From positions 125,001-189,000 of the forward strand of contig NZ_CP144918.1 in the NCBI RefSeq assembly GCF_036700095.1: a DNA stretch of 64,000 bases, in the 5' to 3' direction. This document shows positions 27,414 to 36,007 of this stretch, in pieces. The position numbers and the translations under genes were made by a program. Every line of letters starts with the position of its first letter. Position 1 is the stretch's first letter. Below the pieces are notes generated by a model that ran no database searches, had not been told where the DNA came from, and worked only from the letters and a program-made list of their open reading frames with translations. Source of the stretch: Pelagerythrobacter marensis. GTDB lineage: Bacteria; Pseudomonadota; Alphaproteobacteria; Sphingomonadales; Sphingomonadaceae.

Positions 27414-28088
27414 ATGGCATATCTCACGACCGACGGGCATCGCATTGTCACCGAAGCGGTCGCCGCGGCCGAGCTGGAGACCTCCGGCGAGATCGTGACC
27501 GTGATCGGCGATCGTTCGGACGATTACAACGATATCGCCCTGCTCTGGGCCGTGGCCGCCGCATTCACCGCGATGAGCGCGGTCGCGCTGCTGCCCGAAG
27601 TCTTCCTGGCGGGGATCGACTGGCTGATGGGCGGGTGGACCCACGAATGGACCCCGGGCGAGCTGTTCGGCATTCTCACGGCCGTCGGCCTGCTGACCTT
27701 TGCCGGGGCCTGGGCGCTTCAGCTGTGGCAACCGCTCAAATTCGCGCTCGTCCCCGGCCCGGTGAAAAGCGCGCGCGTGCACGCCAAGGCGGTCAAGCTG
27801 TTCAAGGTCGGCGCGGAGCGGCGCACCCACGGGCGCACCGGCGTGCTGATCTATCTCTCCATGCGCGAACATCGCGCCGAAATCGTCGCCGACCAGCCGA
27901 TCGCCGAGAAAGTCCCGGCCGAAGTCTGGGGCGAGGCGATGGCGGACATGCTCGCGGAAATCCGCAAGGGCTGCGTCGCGGAAGGGATGGCGGCCGGGGT
28001 GCGCGATGTTGGCACGGTGCTCGCCGGCCATTTCCCGCGCGCGGAGGACGACCGGAACGAACTGCCCGACCGGCTGATAGAGGTCTGA
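27414..28088 (+). CDS. TPM domain membrane protein
   Basis: A 224-residue protein related to the preceding one in its C-terminal half (RTHGRTGVLIYLSMREHRAEIVADQPIAEKVPAEVW). It also has two transmembrane segments (about residues 42-63 and 82-100) and no signal peptide or Gly-rich tail. The N-terminal AAELETSGEIVTVIGDRSDDY is typical of this second type of TPM protein. It lies three bases after the first TPM gene and overlaps the Nudix gene by one base (TGATG), so the four genes form one operon. Confidence 0.87.
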   Translation: MAYLTTDGHRIVTEAVAAAELETSGEIVTVIGDRSDDYNDIALLWAVAAAFTAMSAVALLPEVFLAGIDWLMGGWTHEWTPGELFGILTAVGLLTFAGAWALQLWQPLKFALVPGPVKSARVHAKAVKLFKVGAERRTHGRTGVLIYLSMREHRAEIVADQPIAEKVPAEVWGEAMADMLAEIRKGCVAEGMAAGVRDVGTVLAGHFPRAEDDRNELPDRLIEV

Positions 28089-28627
28089 TGACGGCAGACC
28101 GGGACGCGCCCGAAGACATCGTCTGGCAGGGCAACTACGTCGTCGCCAAGAAGCGCGGGCGGTGGGAATATGTCTCGCGCCCGCGCAATATGCGCGCGGC
28201 GGCTATCCTGGCGGTGGAGGACGACCACGTCCTTCTGGTGGAGCAGTATCGCGTCCCGCTGGGCCGCGTGTGCCTGGAACTGCCCGCCGGGCTGATCGGC
28301 GACGACCCGGGATGCGAAGACGAAACGGCGCAAGCCGCCGCGGTCCGCGAGCTGGAAGAGGAGACCGGCTATACCGCCGCGCGGATGGAGGATCTGGGCG
28401 AGTTCCACTCCTCCCCCGGCATGCTGAGCGAAAGCTTCAACCTGCTGCGCGCCCACGGGCTGACCCGGATCGGCGAAGGCGGCGGAACCGACAGCGAAGA
28501 CATCGCGGTCCACCGCGTGCCGCTGGACGAAATCGGGCAATTCGTTGCCCGGCGCCGCGCGCTGGGCCATGCCATCGACGTAAAGATCGCCCTCTTGCTG
28601 GCGGCAGGATTCATCGGGGAGGATTGA
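28088..28627 (+). CDS. Nudix hydrolase, ADP-ribose pyrophosphatase type
   Basis: A 179-residue Nudix protein. The Nudix box lies around residues 77-105, with the core AVRELEEETGY; the preceding loop (DDPGCEDETAQA) is a little longer than in the minimal motif. The RNMRAAAILAVEDDHVLLVEQYRVPLGR segment and the ELPAGLIGD strand are typical of ADP-ribose pyrophosphatases. It probably hydrolyses ADP-ribose or a related nucleotide sugar in the cytoplasm. It is translated from an ATG overlapping the stop of the TPM gene. Confidence 0.86.
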   Translation: MTADRDAPEDIVWQGNYVVAKKRGRWEYVSRPRNMRAAAILAVEDDHVLLVEQYRVPLGRVCLELPAGLIGDDPGCEDETAQAAAVRELEEETGYTAARMEDLGEFHSSPGMLSESFNLLRAHGLTRIGEGGGTDSEDIAVHRVPLDEIGQFVARRRALGHAIDVKIALLLAAGFIGED

Positions 28628-28628
28628 C

Positions 28629-29411
28629 ATGGCAGGCAGATGCGCGGGCAAGCTGGCGCTGGTGACCGGGGCAGCGCAGGGGCTGGGGGCGGCCCATGCC
28701 CGGCGCCTGGCCGAAGAAGGCGCGCGCGTGCTTTGCACCGATATCAACGGCGACGGGGCGGCGGCGACAGCGGCGGCGATCGACCGCGACCTGGGCGACG
28801 GCACCGCGTTCGCGTGCGCGCACGACGTGACCGAGCCGGAGCAGTGGGAAGCTGCGGTCGAGGCTGCCCGCAGCCAGCTGGGCGGGCTCAACGTGCTGGT
28901 CAACAACGCCGGGATCGGCGTCGGCGGCAATATCGAGGCGTGCGATTTCGCAGATTGGAAGCGCTGCTTTTCGATCAACGTCGATTCGATCTTCCACGGA
29001 TGTCAAAAGGCGCTGCCGCTGATGCGCGAGCACGCGCCGGGATCGATCGTCAATATCTCCAGCATCGCGGGGCTGATCGCGAGCGACACGATGCCCGCCT
29101 ATAACGCCAGCAAGGCGGCGGTCTGGATGCTGACCAAGTCGATCGCGCTGCACTGCGCGAAGAACAACATGGACATCCGCTGCAATTCGGTGCATCCCAC
29201 GTTCGTCGACACGCCGATCCTCGACGGAACGGCGCGGCACCATAATCTGGAAAAGGGCGTGTTGCTCGAGAAGCTGGCGCGGCAGATTCCGCTCAAATTC
29301 GTCGGCGAACCGAACGATATCGCCAATGCCGTGGTCTATCTGGCGAGCGACGAAAGCCGCTTCATGACCGGGGCCGAGATCAAGCTCGACGGCGGCATTT
29401 CGGCGATGTGA
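28629..29411 (+). CDS. Short-chain dehydrogenase/reductase
   Basis: A 260-residue classical SDR. The cofactor motif is TGAAQGLGAAHARRL (about 14-28), then NNAGIGVGG. The catalytic Ser is in NISSIAG, and Tyr and Lys are in YNASKAAV. The C-terminal part has MTGAEIKLDGG. Aspartate in TDIN after the second strand suggests NAD(H) preference. The substrate is unknown; similar proteins act on 3-alpha/20-beta hydroxysteroids or cyclic alcohols. It directly follows the Nudix gene (one base). A perfect 16-bp tandem duplication (29,400-29,431) covers its stop codon. Confidence 0.85.
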   Translation: MAGRCAGKLALVTGAAQGLGAAHARRLAEEGARVLCTDINGDGAAATAAAIDRDLGDGTAFACAHDVTEPEQWEAAVEAARSQLGGLNVLVNNAGIGVGGNIEACDFADWKRCFSINVDSIFHGCQKALPLMREHAPGSIVNISSIAGLIASDTMPAYNASKAAVWMLTKSIALHCAKNNMDIRCNSVHPTFVDTPILDGTARHHNLEKGVLLEKLARQIPLKFVGEPNDIANAVVYLASDESRFMTGAEIKLDGGISAM

Positions 29412-29425
29412 CGGGTCGGCGATGT

Positions 29426-29450
29426 GACGGGCCCCGCCGGGGAGCCCGTC
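29426..29450. terminator. Hairpin between convergent SDR and pspC
   Basis: GACGGGC and GCCCGTC form a 7-bp stem around a GC-rich loop in the gap between two convergent genes, reaching the pspC stop codon. Confidence 0.45.
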
Positions 29451-29670
29451 AGTCGGCGATCAAGGCGATGGCGAGATAGACCAGGATCAGCGATCCGAAC
29501 CCGATCAGCGTTCCGGCGACGAAGCCGATGCGAACCCAGGTGGGATCGATAGCGAAGTAATTCGCGATTCCCCCGCATACGCCGAACAGCTTGGCATTGC
29601 CCTTGTCGAGGCGGAAGCTGCGGTCCGGCGATACGGCGGGCTTTTCGGTATGGCGGTCGAGCCGGCTCAT
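29449..29670 (-). CDS. PspC domain membrane protein
   Basis: A 73-residue protein. After a polar N-terminus, FRLDKGNAKLFGVCGGIANYFAIDPTWVRIGF is the PspC signature, followed by one transmembrane segment (VAGTLIGFGSLILVYLAIALIAD). PspC proteins are inner-membrane partners of the phage-shock response; short stand-alone versions are common and often of unknown role. The ATG at 29,670 overlaps the stop of an upstream 39-codon frame by four bases, so the two are translationally coupled. Confidence 0.87.
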   Translation of the reverse strand: MSRLDRHTEKPAVSPDRSFRLDKGNAKLFGVCGGIANYFAIDPTWVRIGFVAGTLIGFGSLILVYLAIALIAD

Positions 29671-29786
29671 ACCAGGATACCGGCGGGGCTGGCGGGGACG
29701 ATCGCGGCGGCGAAGATGACGGCCGAGACGGCGAAAGCGGACACCGCGGCGAGGACCCGGTTGCTCATGTCGTTGAACGATTGCAT
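29667..29786 (-). CDS. Predicted 39-residue membrane peptide upstream of pspC
   Basis: On the minus strand an ATG at 29,786 opens a 39-codon frame, MQSFNDMSNRVLAAVSAFAV and onwards, with one hydrophobic segment (about residues 11-32). It ends in a TGA overlapping the pspC ATG as ATGA. A good ribosome site (GGAAGGGA) lies 6-8 bases before the start. The codon pattern and coupling support a real gene, but no family is recognised and length limits the evidence. Confidence 0.6.
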   Translation of the reverse strand: MQSFNDMSNRVLAAVSAFAVSAVIFAAAIVPASPAGILV

Positions 29787-30014
29787 GGTAATTTTCCCTT
29801 CCTTTGTTGCGGTCCGAGGGGCGATCCCTGCGAACACCCGGTGCTTTGCAGGGGGCGTGCCAGTTTCGAAAAACCGCGGAAATCCGCGCTTTGTTGAGCC
29901 AGCCGACCCGGTTCACCAGTCATTCATTCCCGCTCCTTGGGAATTTTCGCCACATGTCGGGAGCGGGAAAATCGATAGTCTTGGCCAAGCCGCCCGGCTA
30001 TCGCCTGCGCTTCG

Positions 30015-31094
30015 ATGGCGCTCGATCTCATATCCCTTTCCGACTTCCGCAATCATGCGCGCAGCGAGCTGTCGGGCACCGGGCATTTCAATCTGCTCAC
30101 CGGAGAAAACGGCGCGGGCAAGACCAACGTGCTCGAAGCGCTGTCGCTGCTCGCGCCCGGCCGGGGGCTGCGCCGCGCGCCGCTGGCCGAAATGCCGCTG
30201 GGCGGCGGCGACGGTTTTTCGGTCGGCGCCACCCTGACCGACGGATCGGGCGAGCCGGTGCGATTGGGCACGTTCGTTCGCCCCGATCGCCCCAATCGCC
30301 GGCGCGTCCAGGTCAACGGCGCGGAAGCGAGTGCCGCGAGCCTGGGCGAATGGCTGGCGCTGAGCTGGCTGACGCCTGCCATGGACCGTCTCTTCGCCGA
30401 CAGCGCGGGCGGGCGGCGGCGGTTCGTCGATCGTATGACTCTGGCGCTCGATCCCGCCCATGCGAGGCAGGCAGCGCGGTACGAAGCGGCCCTGCGCGAA
30501 CGCAACCGGCTGCTGGGCGACGAGGCCCCGCCCGATCCGGTCTGGCTCGACGGCGTGGAACGGCACATGGCCGAACACGGAAGCGCGCTGGCCCGGTCCC
30601 GCGCGCGCACGATCGCGGCGGTGGCGGCGGCTCTCGCCGAATTCCCCGACGAACCGTTCGCGCGCCCGACGCTCGCCTATGCCGCGGGGGGGCCGGTCGA
30701 TTTGGCCGATTTCGCCGCGGCCCTGCGCGAAAGCCGCCGCCGCGACCGACAGGCAGGGCGTACGCTCACCGGCCCGCATCGCGACGATATGGAGGTCGTC
30801 ATGGCCGGCAAGGACGTGCCTGCCGCGATCTGCTCCACCGGCGAGCAGAAGGCGATGCTGATCGCGATCACGCTGGCCCATGCCGAGCTGGCCGCGCGGG
30901 GGAGGCCCGGCGTGCTCCTGCTCGACGAAGTGGCCGCCCACCTCGATCCCGTGCGGCGGGAGGCGCTGTTCGACCGGCTGCGCGCCGGCGGCTCGCAAGT
31001 CTGGCTGACCGGGACCGAACCGACGCCTTTCGCCGCCATCGCCGGCGAGGCGGCAATGTGGATGGTCGAACGCGGACAACTTGCGCGGCGTTGA
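30015..31094 (+). CDS. recF: DNA replication and repair protein RecF
   Basis: A 359-residue RecF. SLSDFRNHARSEL opens the ABC-type head, and Walker A GENGAGKTN is at 30-38. The signature-like TGPHRDDMEV is followed by CSTGEQKAMLIAITLAHAEL, Walker B PGVLLLDEVAAHLD and the D-loop. It loads RecA at gaps with RecO and RecR. It is not beside dnaA or dnaN here. The 228 bases upstream, up to the 39-residue peptide, hold only promoters or untranslated sequence. Confidence 0.94.
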   Translation: MALDLISLSDFRNHARSELSGTGHFNLLTGENGAGKTNVLEALSLLAPGRGLRRAPLAEMPLGGGDGFSVGATLTDGSGEPVRLGTFVRPDRPNRRRVQVNGAEASAASLGEWLALSWLTPAMDRLFADSAGGRRRFVDRMTLALDPAHARQAARYEAALRERNRLLGDEAPPDPVWLDGVERHMAEHGSALARSRARTIAAVAAALAEFPDEPFARPTLAYAAGGPVDLADFAAALRESRRRDRQAGRTLTGPHRDDMEVVMAGKDVPAAICSTGEQKAMLIAITLAHAELAARGRPGVLLLDEVAAHLDPVRREALFDRLRAGGSQVWLTGTEPTPFAAIAGEAAMWMVERGQLARR

Positions 31095-31178
31095 ACTCTA
31101 GCGCCGGGACCGATCGCGATTCTGGTGGCTGTCAGCCTCGCCCTACGCCGAAGCCCGGGGGCACCTCTCGCTCCCTCT

Positions 31179-31285
31179 GTCATTCCCGCGAAAGCGGGAA
31201 TCGATAGTCGGACCGGCCGGACCCTGGATCCCCGCTTTCGCGGGGATGACAACAGAGGTTGCGCGGGGATGACAACGGAGGTTGC
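31179..31285. repeat. REP-like palindrome with a 23-bp tandem duplication
   Basis: GTCATTCCCGCGAAAGCGGGAAT at 31,179-31,201 and ATCCCCGCTTTCGCGGGGATGAC at 31,228-31,250 are two palindromes in opposite orientation. The last one extends into an imperfect tandem pair of 23-base units, 31,240-31,262 and 31,263-31,285, differing at one base. It lies in the 255-base gap between recF and the convergent esterase gene. Confidence 0.75.
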
Positions 31286-31349
31286 GCGGCTATCGGCCAC
31301 GCGCGGCTGCCTGTGGCTCGGCCCCCGCTGCACTCGCCGTCGTCCGGGC

Positions 31350-32054
31350 CTAGTCGCCGCTCGTCTCGTCTTCCGGCAGGGCGGCCGCCACTTCGTCGGC
31401 GGTTGCCGCGACCAGCGCATCGATCCCTTCGGCGGTCGGGTGAATGCGGTCGGGCTGGATCAGTTCGGGCCGATCGTAGACCGGCTCGAGGAAGAACGGC
31501 ACCAGATCGGCGCCGTACTCCGCCGCCAATGCCGGATAGAGCGCGTCGAACGCCTGCTGGTATTCCGGCCCGTAATTGGGCGGCGCGCGCATTCCCATCA
31601 GCAGAACGGGAATATCGCGCTCCCGCAGGATCTCCAGCATGCGCGCGAGATTGGCCTGCGTCTCTGCCGGTTGCAGCCCGCGGAGCAGGTCGTTGCCCCC
31701 AAGCTCCAGGATCACCAGGTCGGGCGCGCGTTCCTGGGCATCGAGCGTGAAGGCAAGCCGCTGCAGCCCTGCCGCGCTCGTATCGCCGGAAACGCCGGCA
31801 TTCGCGACGCGCGCGTCGATCCCGCGTGCGCGCAGCGCTTGTTCCAGCCGTGCGGGATAGCTTTCGCCGTCCGCCAGATTGTATCCGGCGAACAGGCTGT
31901 TCCCGAACGCGAGAATGCGCCGTTCAGGCCCGCTGACCGGTGCCGCTTCCGCCGCGATGTCCTCGCGCGCGGCGGTTTCGCGCGGCGGCGCGTCGCCGCT
32001 GCCGCATCCGGCCAGCAGAATGACGGCAATGATCGACGAACGGGCGAGACGCAT
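31350..32054 (-). CDS. SGNH-hydrolase lipoprotein, arylesterase/TesA-like
   Basis: A 234-residue SGNH hydrolase with a lipobox LLAGC (cysteine 17), so probably anchored in the envelope. Block I is FGNSLFAGYNL rather than the usual GDS; the serine is kept. Block II has AGVSGDTSAAG, block III is LELGGNDLLRG, and block V is DRIHPTAEG, giving the catalytic Asp and His. Similar enzymes are lysophospholipase/thioesterase I or arylesterases. It is divergent from ybbA-ybbP, the same arrangement as E. coli tesA. The ATG at 32,054 has AAGGAG upstream. Confidence 0.87.
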   Translation of the reverse strand: MRLARSSIIAVILLAGCGSGDAPPRETAAREDIAAEAAPVSGPERRILAFGNSLFAGYNLADGESYPARLEQALRARGIDARVANAGVSGDTSAAGLQRLAFTLDAQERAPDLVILELGGNDLLRGLQPAETQANLARMLEILRERDIPVLLMGMRAPPNYGPEYQQAFDALYPALAAEYGADLVPFFLEPVYDRPELIQPDRIHPTAEGIDALVAATADEVAAALPEDETSGD

Positions 32055-32101
32055 CGGCAAGGCTCCTTGTTCCTTCCCCATGCCTATGCCATCGCCGGGA
32101 C

Positions 32102-32791
32102 GTGACAAGTCCCCCTCTCGCCGTTTCGGCACGAAATCTTACTCTCACCCTCGGCCAGTCGGGTGCTCCGGTCGAAATCCTTCGCGGGATCGACCTCGAC
32201 GTGCGCACCGGCGAGATCGTCGCGCTGCTCGGCCCCTCCGGCTCGGGCAAGAGCTCGCTGATGGCGGTCCTGTCCGGCCTCGAACGCGCGAGCGGCGGCA
32301 CTCTGCAGGTCGCGGGCGAGGATTTCGCGACGATGGGCGAAGACGCGCTGGCGCTGGCCCGGCGGGGACAGATCGGGATCGTCCTCCAGGCTTTCCACCT
32401 CCTGCCGACGATGACCGCGCTGGAAAACGTCTCGACCCCGATGGAACTGGCCGGCGAGAGCGACGCGAGGGGCCGCGCGCGCGCCGAACTGACGGCGGTC
32501 GGCCTCGGCCACCGGCTCGACCACTATCCGCAGCAGCTGTCGGGCGGCGAACAGCAGCGCGTGGCGATCGCCCGCGCGATCGCGCCGCGGCCGCAATTGA
32601 TCTTCGCCGACGAACCGACCGGCAACCTCGACGTGGCGACCGGACACGCGATTATCGACCTGCTCTTTGCGCGCCGCGCGGAAACCGGCGCCACCCTGCT
32701 GGTCATCACCCACGATCCCGAGCTGGCCGCGCGGTGCGAACGGGTCGTGACGATCGAGGACGGCCGGATCGCGAGCGACACCGGTGGCTAG
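32102..32791 (+). CDS. YbbA-like ABC transporter ATPase
   Basis: A 229-residue ATPase of the MacB/LolD-type group. Walker A is GPSGSGKSS (near 44-52), then the Q-loop IVLQAFHLLPTMTALENV, signature LSGGEQQRVAIARA, Walker B LIFADEPTGNLD and the switch histidine in VITHD. It pairs with the large permease encoded next; the starts and stops overlap by eight bases. The start is a GTG. YbbA-YbbP systems are mechanotransmission-type ABC complexes, possibly tied to export of hydrophobic or lysophospholipid-like molecules; the substrate is unknown. Confidence 0.92.
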   Translation: MTSPPLAVSARNLTLTLGQSGAPVEILRGIDLDVRTGEIVALLGPSGSGKSSLMAVLSGLERASGGTLQVAGEDFATMGEDALALARRGQIGIVLQAFHLLPTMTALENVSTPMELAGESDARGRARAELTAVGLGHRLDHYPQQLSGGEQQRVAIARAIAPRPQLIFADEPTGNLDVATGHAIIDLLFARRAETGATLLVITHDPELAARCERVVTIEDGRIASDTGG

Positions 32792-35303
32792 GGCGCTGCC
32801 GCTCGCCACCGCATGGCGGATCGCGCGGCGCGACCTCAATGCGCGGTTCAAGGGGCTGCGCCTGCTGCTCGTGTGCCTGTTCCTCGGCACCGGCGCGCTT
32901 GCCGCGATCGGCACGCTGACCGGCGCGATCGAGCAGGAACTTGCCGAAAGCGGTCAGGTCCTGCTCGGCGGCGATCTGGAAGTCGAGGTGTGGCAGCGCG
33001 ACCTGCGCCCCGACGAAAAGGCCGCGCTTGCCGAATATGGCCGGGTTTCCGGGGGAACGCGGTTGCAGGCGATGGCGAGCGCGGGCGACAGCGCCGCGCC
33101 GGTCGAGCTGAAGGCGGTGGACGACGCCTGGCCGCTATACGGCGCGCTGACGCTGGCCGACGGGCGGACGGCCGGCGCACCGGCGGCGGGCGAAGCGTGG
33201 CTGGCCCAGGGTGCGATGGACCGCCTGGGCATTGCGGTCGGCGACCGGTTCCGCATCGGCACGCAGGAACTGGTCGCGGCGGGAATCATCGCCGACGAGC
33301 CCGACCGCCTTTCCGAAGGGTTCCAGCTCGGCCCCACGGTTATCGTCGCCGAGGACCTGCCGCAACGCGCCGGCCTGATCGCGCCCGGGGCGATGTATCA
33401 GAGCAAATACCGCGTGGCCTTCGCGCCCGACCGCGACCCCGAAACGGTGGAGGAGGCGCTGGAGGAGCGCTTTCCCAACGCCGGGTTCGATTTCCGCACG
33501 CGCGATCGCGCCTCGCCCGGGGCGGACCGCTTCGTCGGGCGCATGGGCGAATTTCTCACTCTCGTCGGGCTGGCCGCGCTGGTGATCGCGGGCATCGGGA
33601 TCGGCGGCGGGGTCACCTCCTATCTCGAGGCGCGCCGGGCGAGCATCGCGACGCTCAAGGTGCTCGGCGCGACCAGCGGCGACATTGCGCGGATCTACGC
33701 GCTGCAGATCGCCGCCGCCGCGCTGGTCGGCAGCGGGCTGGGGCTGGCGGCGGGCGTGCTGGTCACGCCGCTGCTGTCCGCCGTGCTGCAGGATCTCCTG
33801 CCGGTGCGCAGCGGCTTCGTATTCGCACCCGGCGCTCTGGCATTGGCGGCGGGATATGGCCTGCTGGTGGCGCTCGTATTCGCCGCGACCCCGCTCCTGC
33901 GCGCGCGGCGCTTTCCCGCAATGGCCCTGATGCGCGCAGGGATCGTCCCCCTCGTCCGCGATCGAACCGCGCTGCGCTGGGTCGTTGCCGGGCTGGCGGG
34001 GATCGTCGCGCTCGTCCTGCTCACCTCGCGCGATCCCGGGCTGGCGGCGCTCTTCCTGCTCGGCGCGGCGGCGACGCTGGGTATGCTGACCTTGCTCGGC
34101 CGCGCGATCGCCCTGCTCGCGGCGCGCCTGCCGCGGCCGGCGAACCCGCTGCTGCGCAATGCGATCGCCAACTTCCACCGGCCCGGTTCCTCGACCGGCC
34201 CTCTGGTCACGGCGCTCGGCTTCGGACTGTCGGCATTCGTCCTGCTGGCCGGGATACAGACCGCGATAAACGGCAATATCGAACGCCGCGTGCCCCAGCA
34301 GGCGCCCGACTATTTCGTGCTCGATATCCCGCGCGATCGCGCCGCGCAGTTCGAGGCGCTGGTGGAAAGCGAGCATCCCGACGCCGCGATCAGAATGGTG
34401 CCCGCGCTGCGCGGATCGGTTCTGGCCTACGGGCCGCGCGATGCCATGACGCGGGTCGCCGACCTGGAGGAAATTCCCGAAGGCGCCTGGGGCCTGCGGG
34501 GCGAGCGCGGGCTGACTTATGCCGACCAGGTTCCCCCGGGAAACACGCTCGTCGAAGGCGAATGGTGGGGCCCGATGTGGAGCGGGGAACCGCTCGTCTC
34601 GGTCGACGCGGAACTGGCCGAAGCCGCCGGGATCGCGGTCGGCGATTACATCACGATCGGCGTTCTCGGGGTGGAGCGCACCGCGCGGGTCGCCAGCCTG
34701 CGCCGGATCGACTGGGAAAGCATGGGCTTCAACTATGTCTTCGTGTTCAGCCCCAATGTCCTGCGCGACGCGCCGCACAATCTCGCGGCGACCGTCCAGC
34801 TGCCCGAAGGCTCGGATACCGGCCCCTTGCTGCGCCGGCTGGTCCGCGCGTTTCCCTCCAGCTCGGTGATCGAGATCGGCGGGGTCCTGGCCCAGGCCCG
34901 CACGATCCTGGGCCAGGTGGGCATTGCGACGTTCGCCGCGGCCTCGGTCGCGGTGCTTGCCGGGCTGGCGGTGCTGATCGGGGCGATCGCCGCGGCGCGC
35001 GCCGCGCGGACATACGATACGGTGATCCTGCGCGTGCTCGGCGCAAGCCGGCGGCAGGTCCTGACGATGCAGCTGGCCGAATACGGGTTGCTGGCGCTTG
35101 CCCTGGCGGCGGTCGCCTTCGCCCTGGGGTCGGCGCTGGCCTGGCTGGTCGTCACGCGCCTGTTCGAATTCGACTGGCTGCCCGACTGGGGCGCGATGCT
35201 GGCCGTGCTCGGCGCCGGGCTGGCCGTGGTCGTCGCATTCGCCCTCGCCGGATCCCTCCCCCTCCTCCGCGCCCGCCCGGCACAGGCGCTGCGCGCGCTG
35301 TAG
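32784..35303 (+). CDS. YbbP-like FtsX-family ABC permease
   Basis: An 839-residue inner-membrane protein with ten likely transmembrane segments and two large periplasmic regions. FtsX-type membrane blocks are at about residues 255-390 (VGLAALVIAGIGIGGGVTSY, LEARRASIATLKVLGATSGD) and 720-835 (AARTYDTVILRVLGASRRQVL). The duplicated arrangement with an extra central pair of helices is that of the YbbP/predicted lysophospholipase L1 export permease family. It works with the preceding ATPase. The start is a GTG overlapping that gene. Confidence 0.9.
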   Translation: MARALPLATAWRIARRDLNARFKGLRLLLVCLFLGTGALAAIGTLTGAIEQELAESGQVLLGGDLEVEVWQRDLRPDEKAALAEYGRVSGGTRLQAMASAGDSAAPVELKAVDDAWPLYGALTLADGRTAGAPAAGEAWLAQGAMDRLGIAVGDRFRIGTQELVAAGIIADEPDRLSEGFQLGPTVIVAEDLPQRAGLIAPGAMYQSKYRVAFAPDRDPETVEEALEERFPNAGFDFRTRDRASPGADRFVGRMGEFLTLVGLAALVIAGIGIGGGVTSYLEARRASIATLKVLGATSGDIARIYALQIAAAALVGSGLGLAAGVLVTPLLSAVLQDLLPVRSGFVFAPGALALAAGYGLLVALVFAATPLLRARRFPAMALMRAGIVPLVRDRTALRWVVAGLAGIVALVLLTSRDPGLAALFLLGAAATLGMLTLLGRAIALLAARLPRPANPLLRNAIANFHRPGSSTGPLVTALGFGLSAFVLLAGIQTAINGNIERRVPQQAPDYFVLDIPRDRAAQFEALVESEHPDAAIRMVPALRGSVLAYGPRDAMTRVADLEEIPEGAWGLRGERGLTYADQVPPGNTLVEGEWWGPMWSGEPLVSVDAELAEAAGIAVGDYITIGVLGVERTARVASLRRIDWESMGFNYVFVFSPNVLRDAPHNLAATVQLPEGSDTGPLLRRLVRAFPSSSVIEIGGVLAQARTILGQVGIATFAAASVAVLAGLAVLIGAIAAARAARTYDTVILRVLGASRRQVLTMQLAEYGLLALALAAVAFALGSALAWLVVTRLFEFDWLPDWGAMLAVLGAGLAVVVAFALAGSLPLLRARPAQALRAL

Positions 35304-35321
35304 CCGCGTTTGCGCGCCCCT

Positions 35322-35460
35322 CCGAGCCCCTGCGAAGGCAGGGGCCTCAGGCGGTTGGCGCTGTGCCTGATGCCTCCCGATCCCCAGCGCAGGCTGGGGC
35401 CTTAGGCGGTTGGCGTGTCGCCTGACAGCACGAGACCCCAGCCTGCGCTGGGGCTCGGGG
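35322..35460. repeat. REP-like cluster A (three hairpins)
   Basis: Three stem-loops occur in a row: CCCCTGC/GCAGGGG near 35,326-35,344, CCCCAGC-GCAG-GCTGGGG near 35,382-35,399, and its inverted counterpart CCCCAGC-CTGC-GCTGGGG near 35,437-35,454. GGCGGTTGGCG is repeated between them. It is placed directly after the YbbP gene. A matching cluster lies at 36,008-36,145. Confidence 0.8.
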
Positions 35461-36007
35461 AGGGGGAGAGGAAAGGGGAGAGAAACGGAGGGAGAGAAAC
35501 GGAAAGGCAGACAGGCACACCCCACCATCCGCTGGCGAGTGCGGACCTTACGCCGGGGCATGAAGGCAAGCGGACGGAATCGGCCGGTGCCGCCTGGGCA
35601 TCACAGGATTGCCACCTGGGCGTCACAGGGTTGCCTTGGTAACATCGTTGCGAACGGCGAAAGGGGTTACGGCAACCTTTCGCTCGGCCCTTAAGGGCTG
35701 CGAGGCGAGATACGGCCAGGGCTCGCCGGCACCGTATCCGTCGGGGGCATCCCTGGGCTCTGCGGCGTTGAGGCCCACCGCAGGGCCGAAAGGGACAGGT
35801 CCCCCGAAAACTCCTCGCAAACCGGCAAAGGGGGCTTTCTCTAAAAGGTCACTAGCCCCCCGAGGCACCGGCCGTCTGGACGAAGCGGCCTGCGTGACGC
35901 GTACACGCTCCGCCCCCGTCGCTGTGTGCCAGAGTGGACTGGCGGGGCTCCTATAACCCAATGGGTTATAATTGTCAAGCCATTTTTGCCATAACCTGCC
36001 CCCCTCC
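35461..36007. other. Gene-poor stretch with tandem repeats and a minus-strand promoter
   Basis: No protein family is recognised. The stretch holds a perfect 14-bp tandem repeat, GGGAGAGAAACGGA, at 35,476-35,503 within a purine-rich tract, and an imperfect 22-bp tandem repeat at about 35,593-35,636. A GGGGGCT/AGCCCCC hairpin lies at 35,830-35,860, and a promoter reads leftward from about 35,945. Open frames exist on both strands (for example minus 35,623-35,961), but the one after the promoter starts with a TTG inside the promoter itself. The transcript may be non-coding. Confidence 0.45.
35950..35978 (-). promoter_or_regulatory. Promoter overlapping a perfect 19-bp palindrome
   Basis: On the minus strand TTGACA (35,978-35,973) and TATAGG (35,955-35,950) are spaced by 17 bases. 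The spacer and -10 carry the palindrome TATAACCCAATGGGTTATA (35,952-35,970), a likely repressor operator. On the plus strand TATAAT is also present at 35,967-35,972. Confidence 0.55.

Noticed and set aside
35623-35961. 112-codon minus-strand frame in the gene-poor island
   Set aside because: Its only early start is a TTG inside the promoter/palindrome, without a ribosome site, and a frame of similar length exists on the other strand. I could not establish coding, so it is treated only as part of the island.
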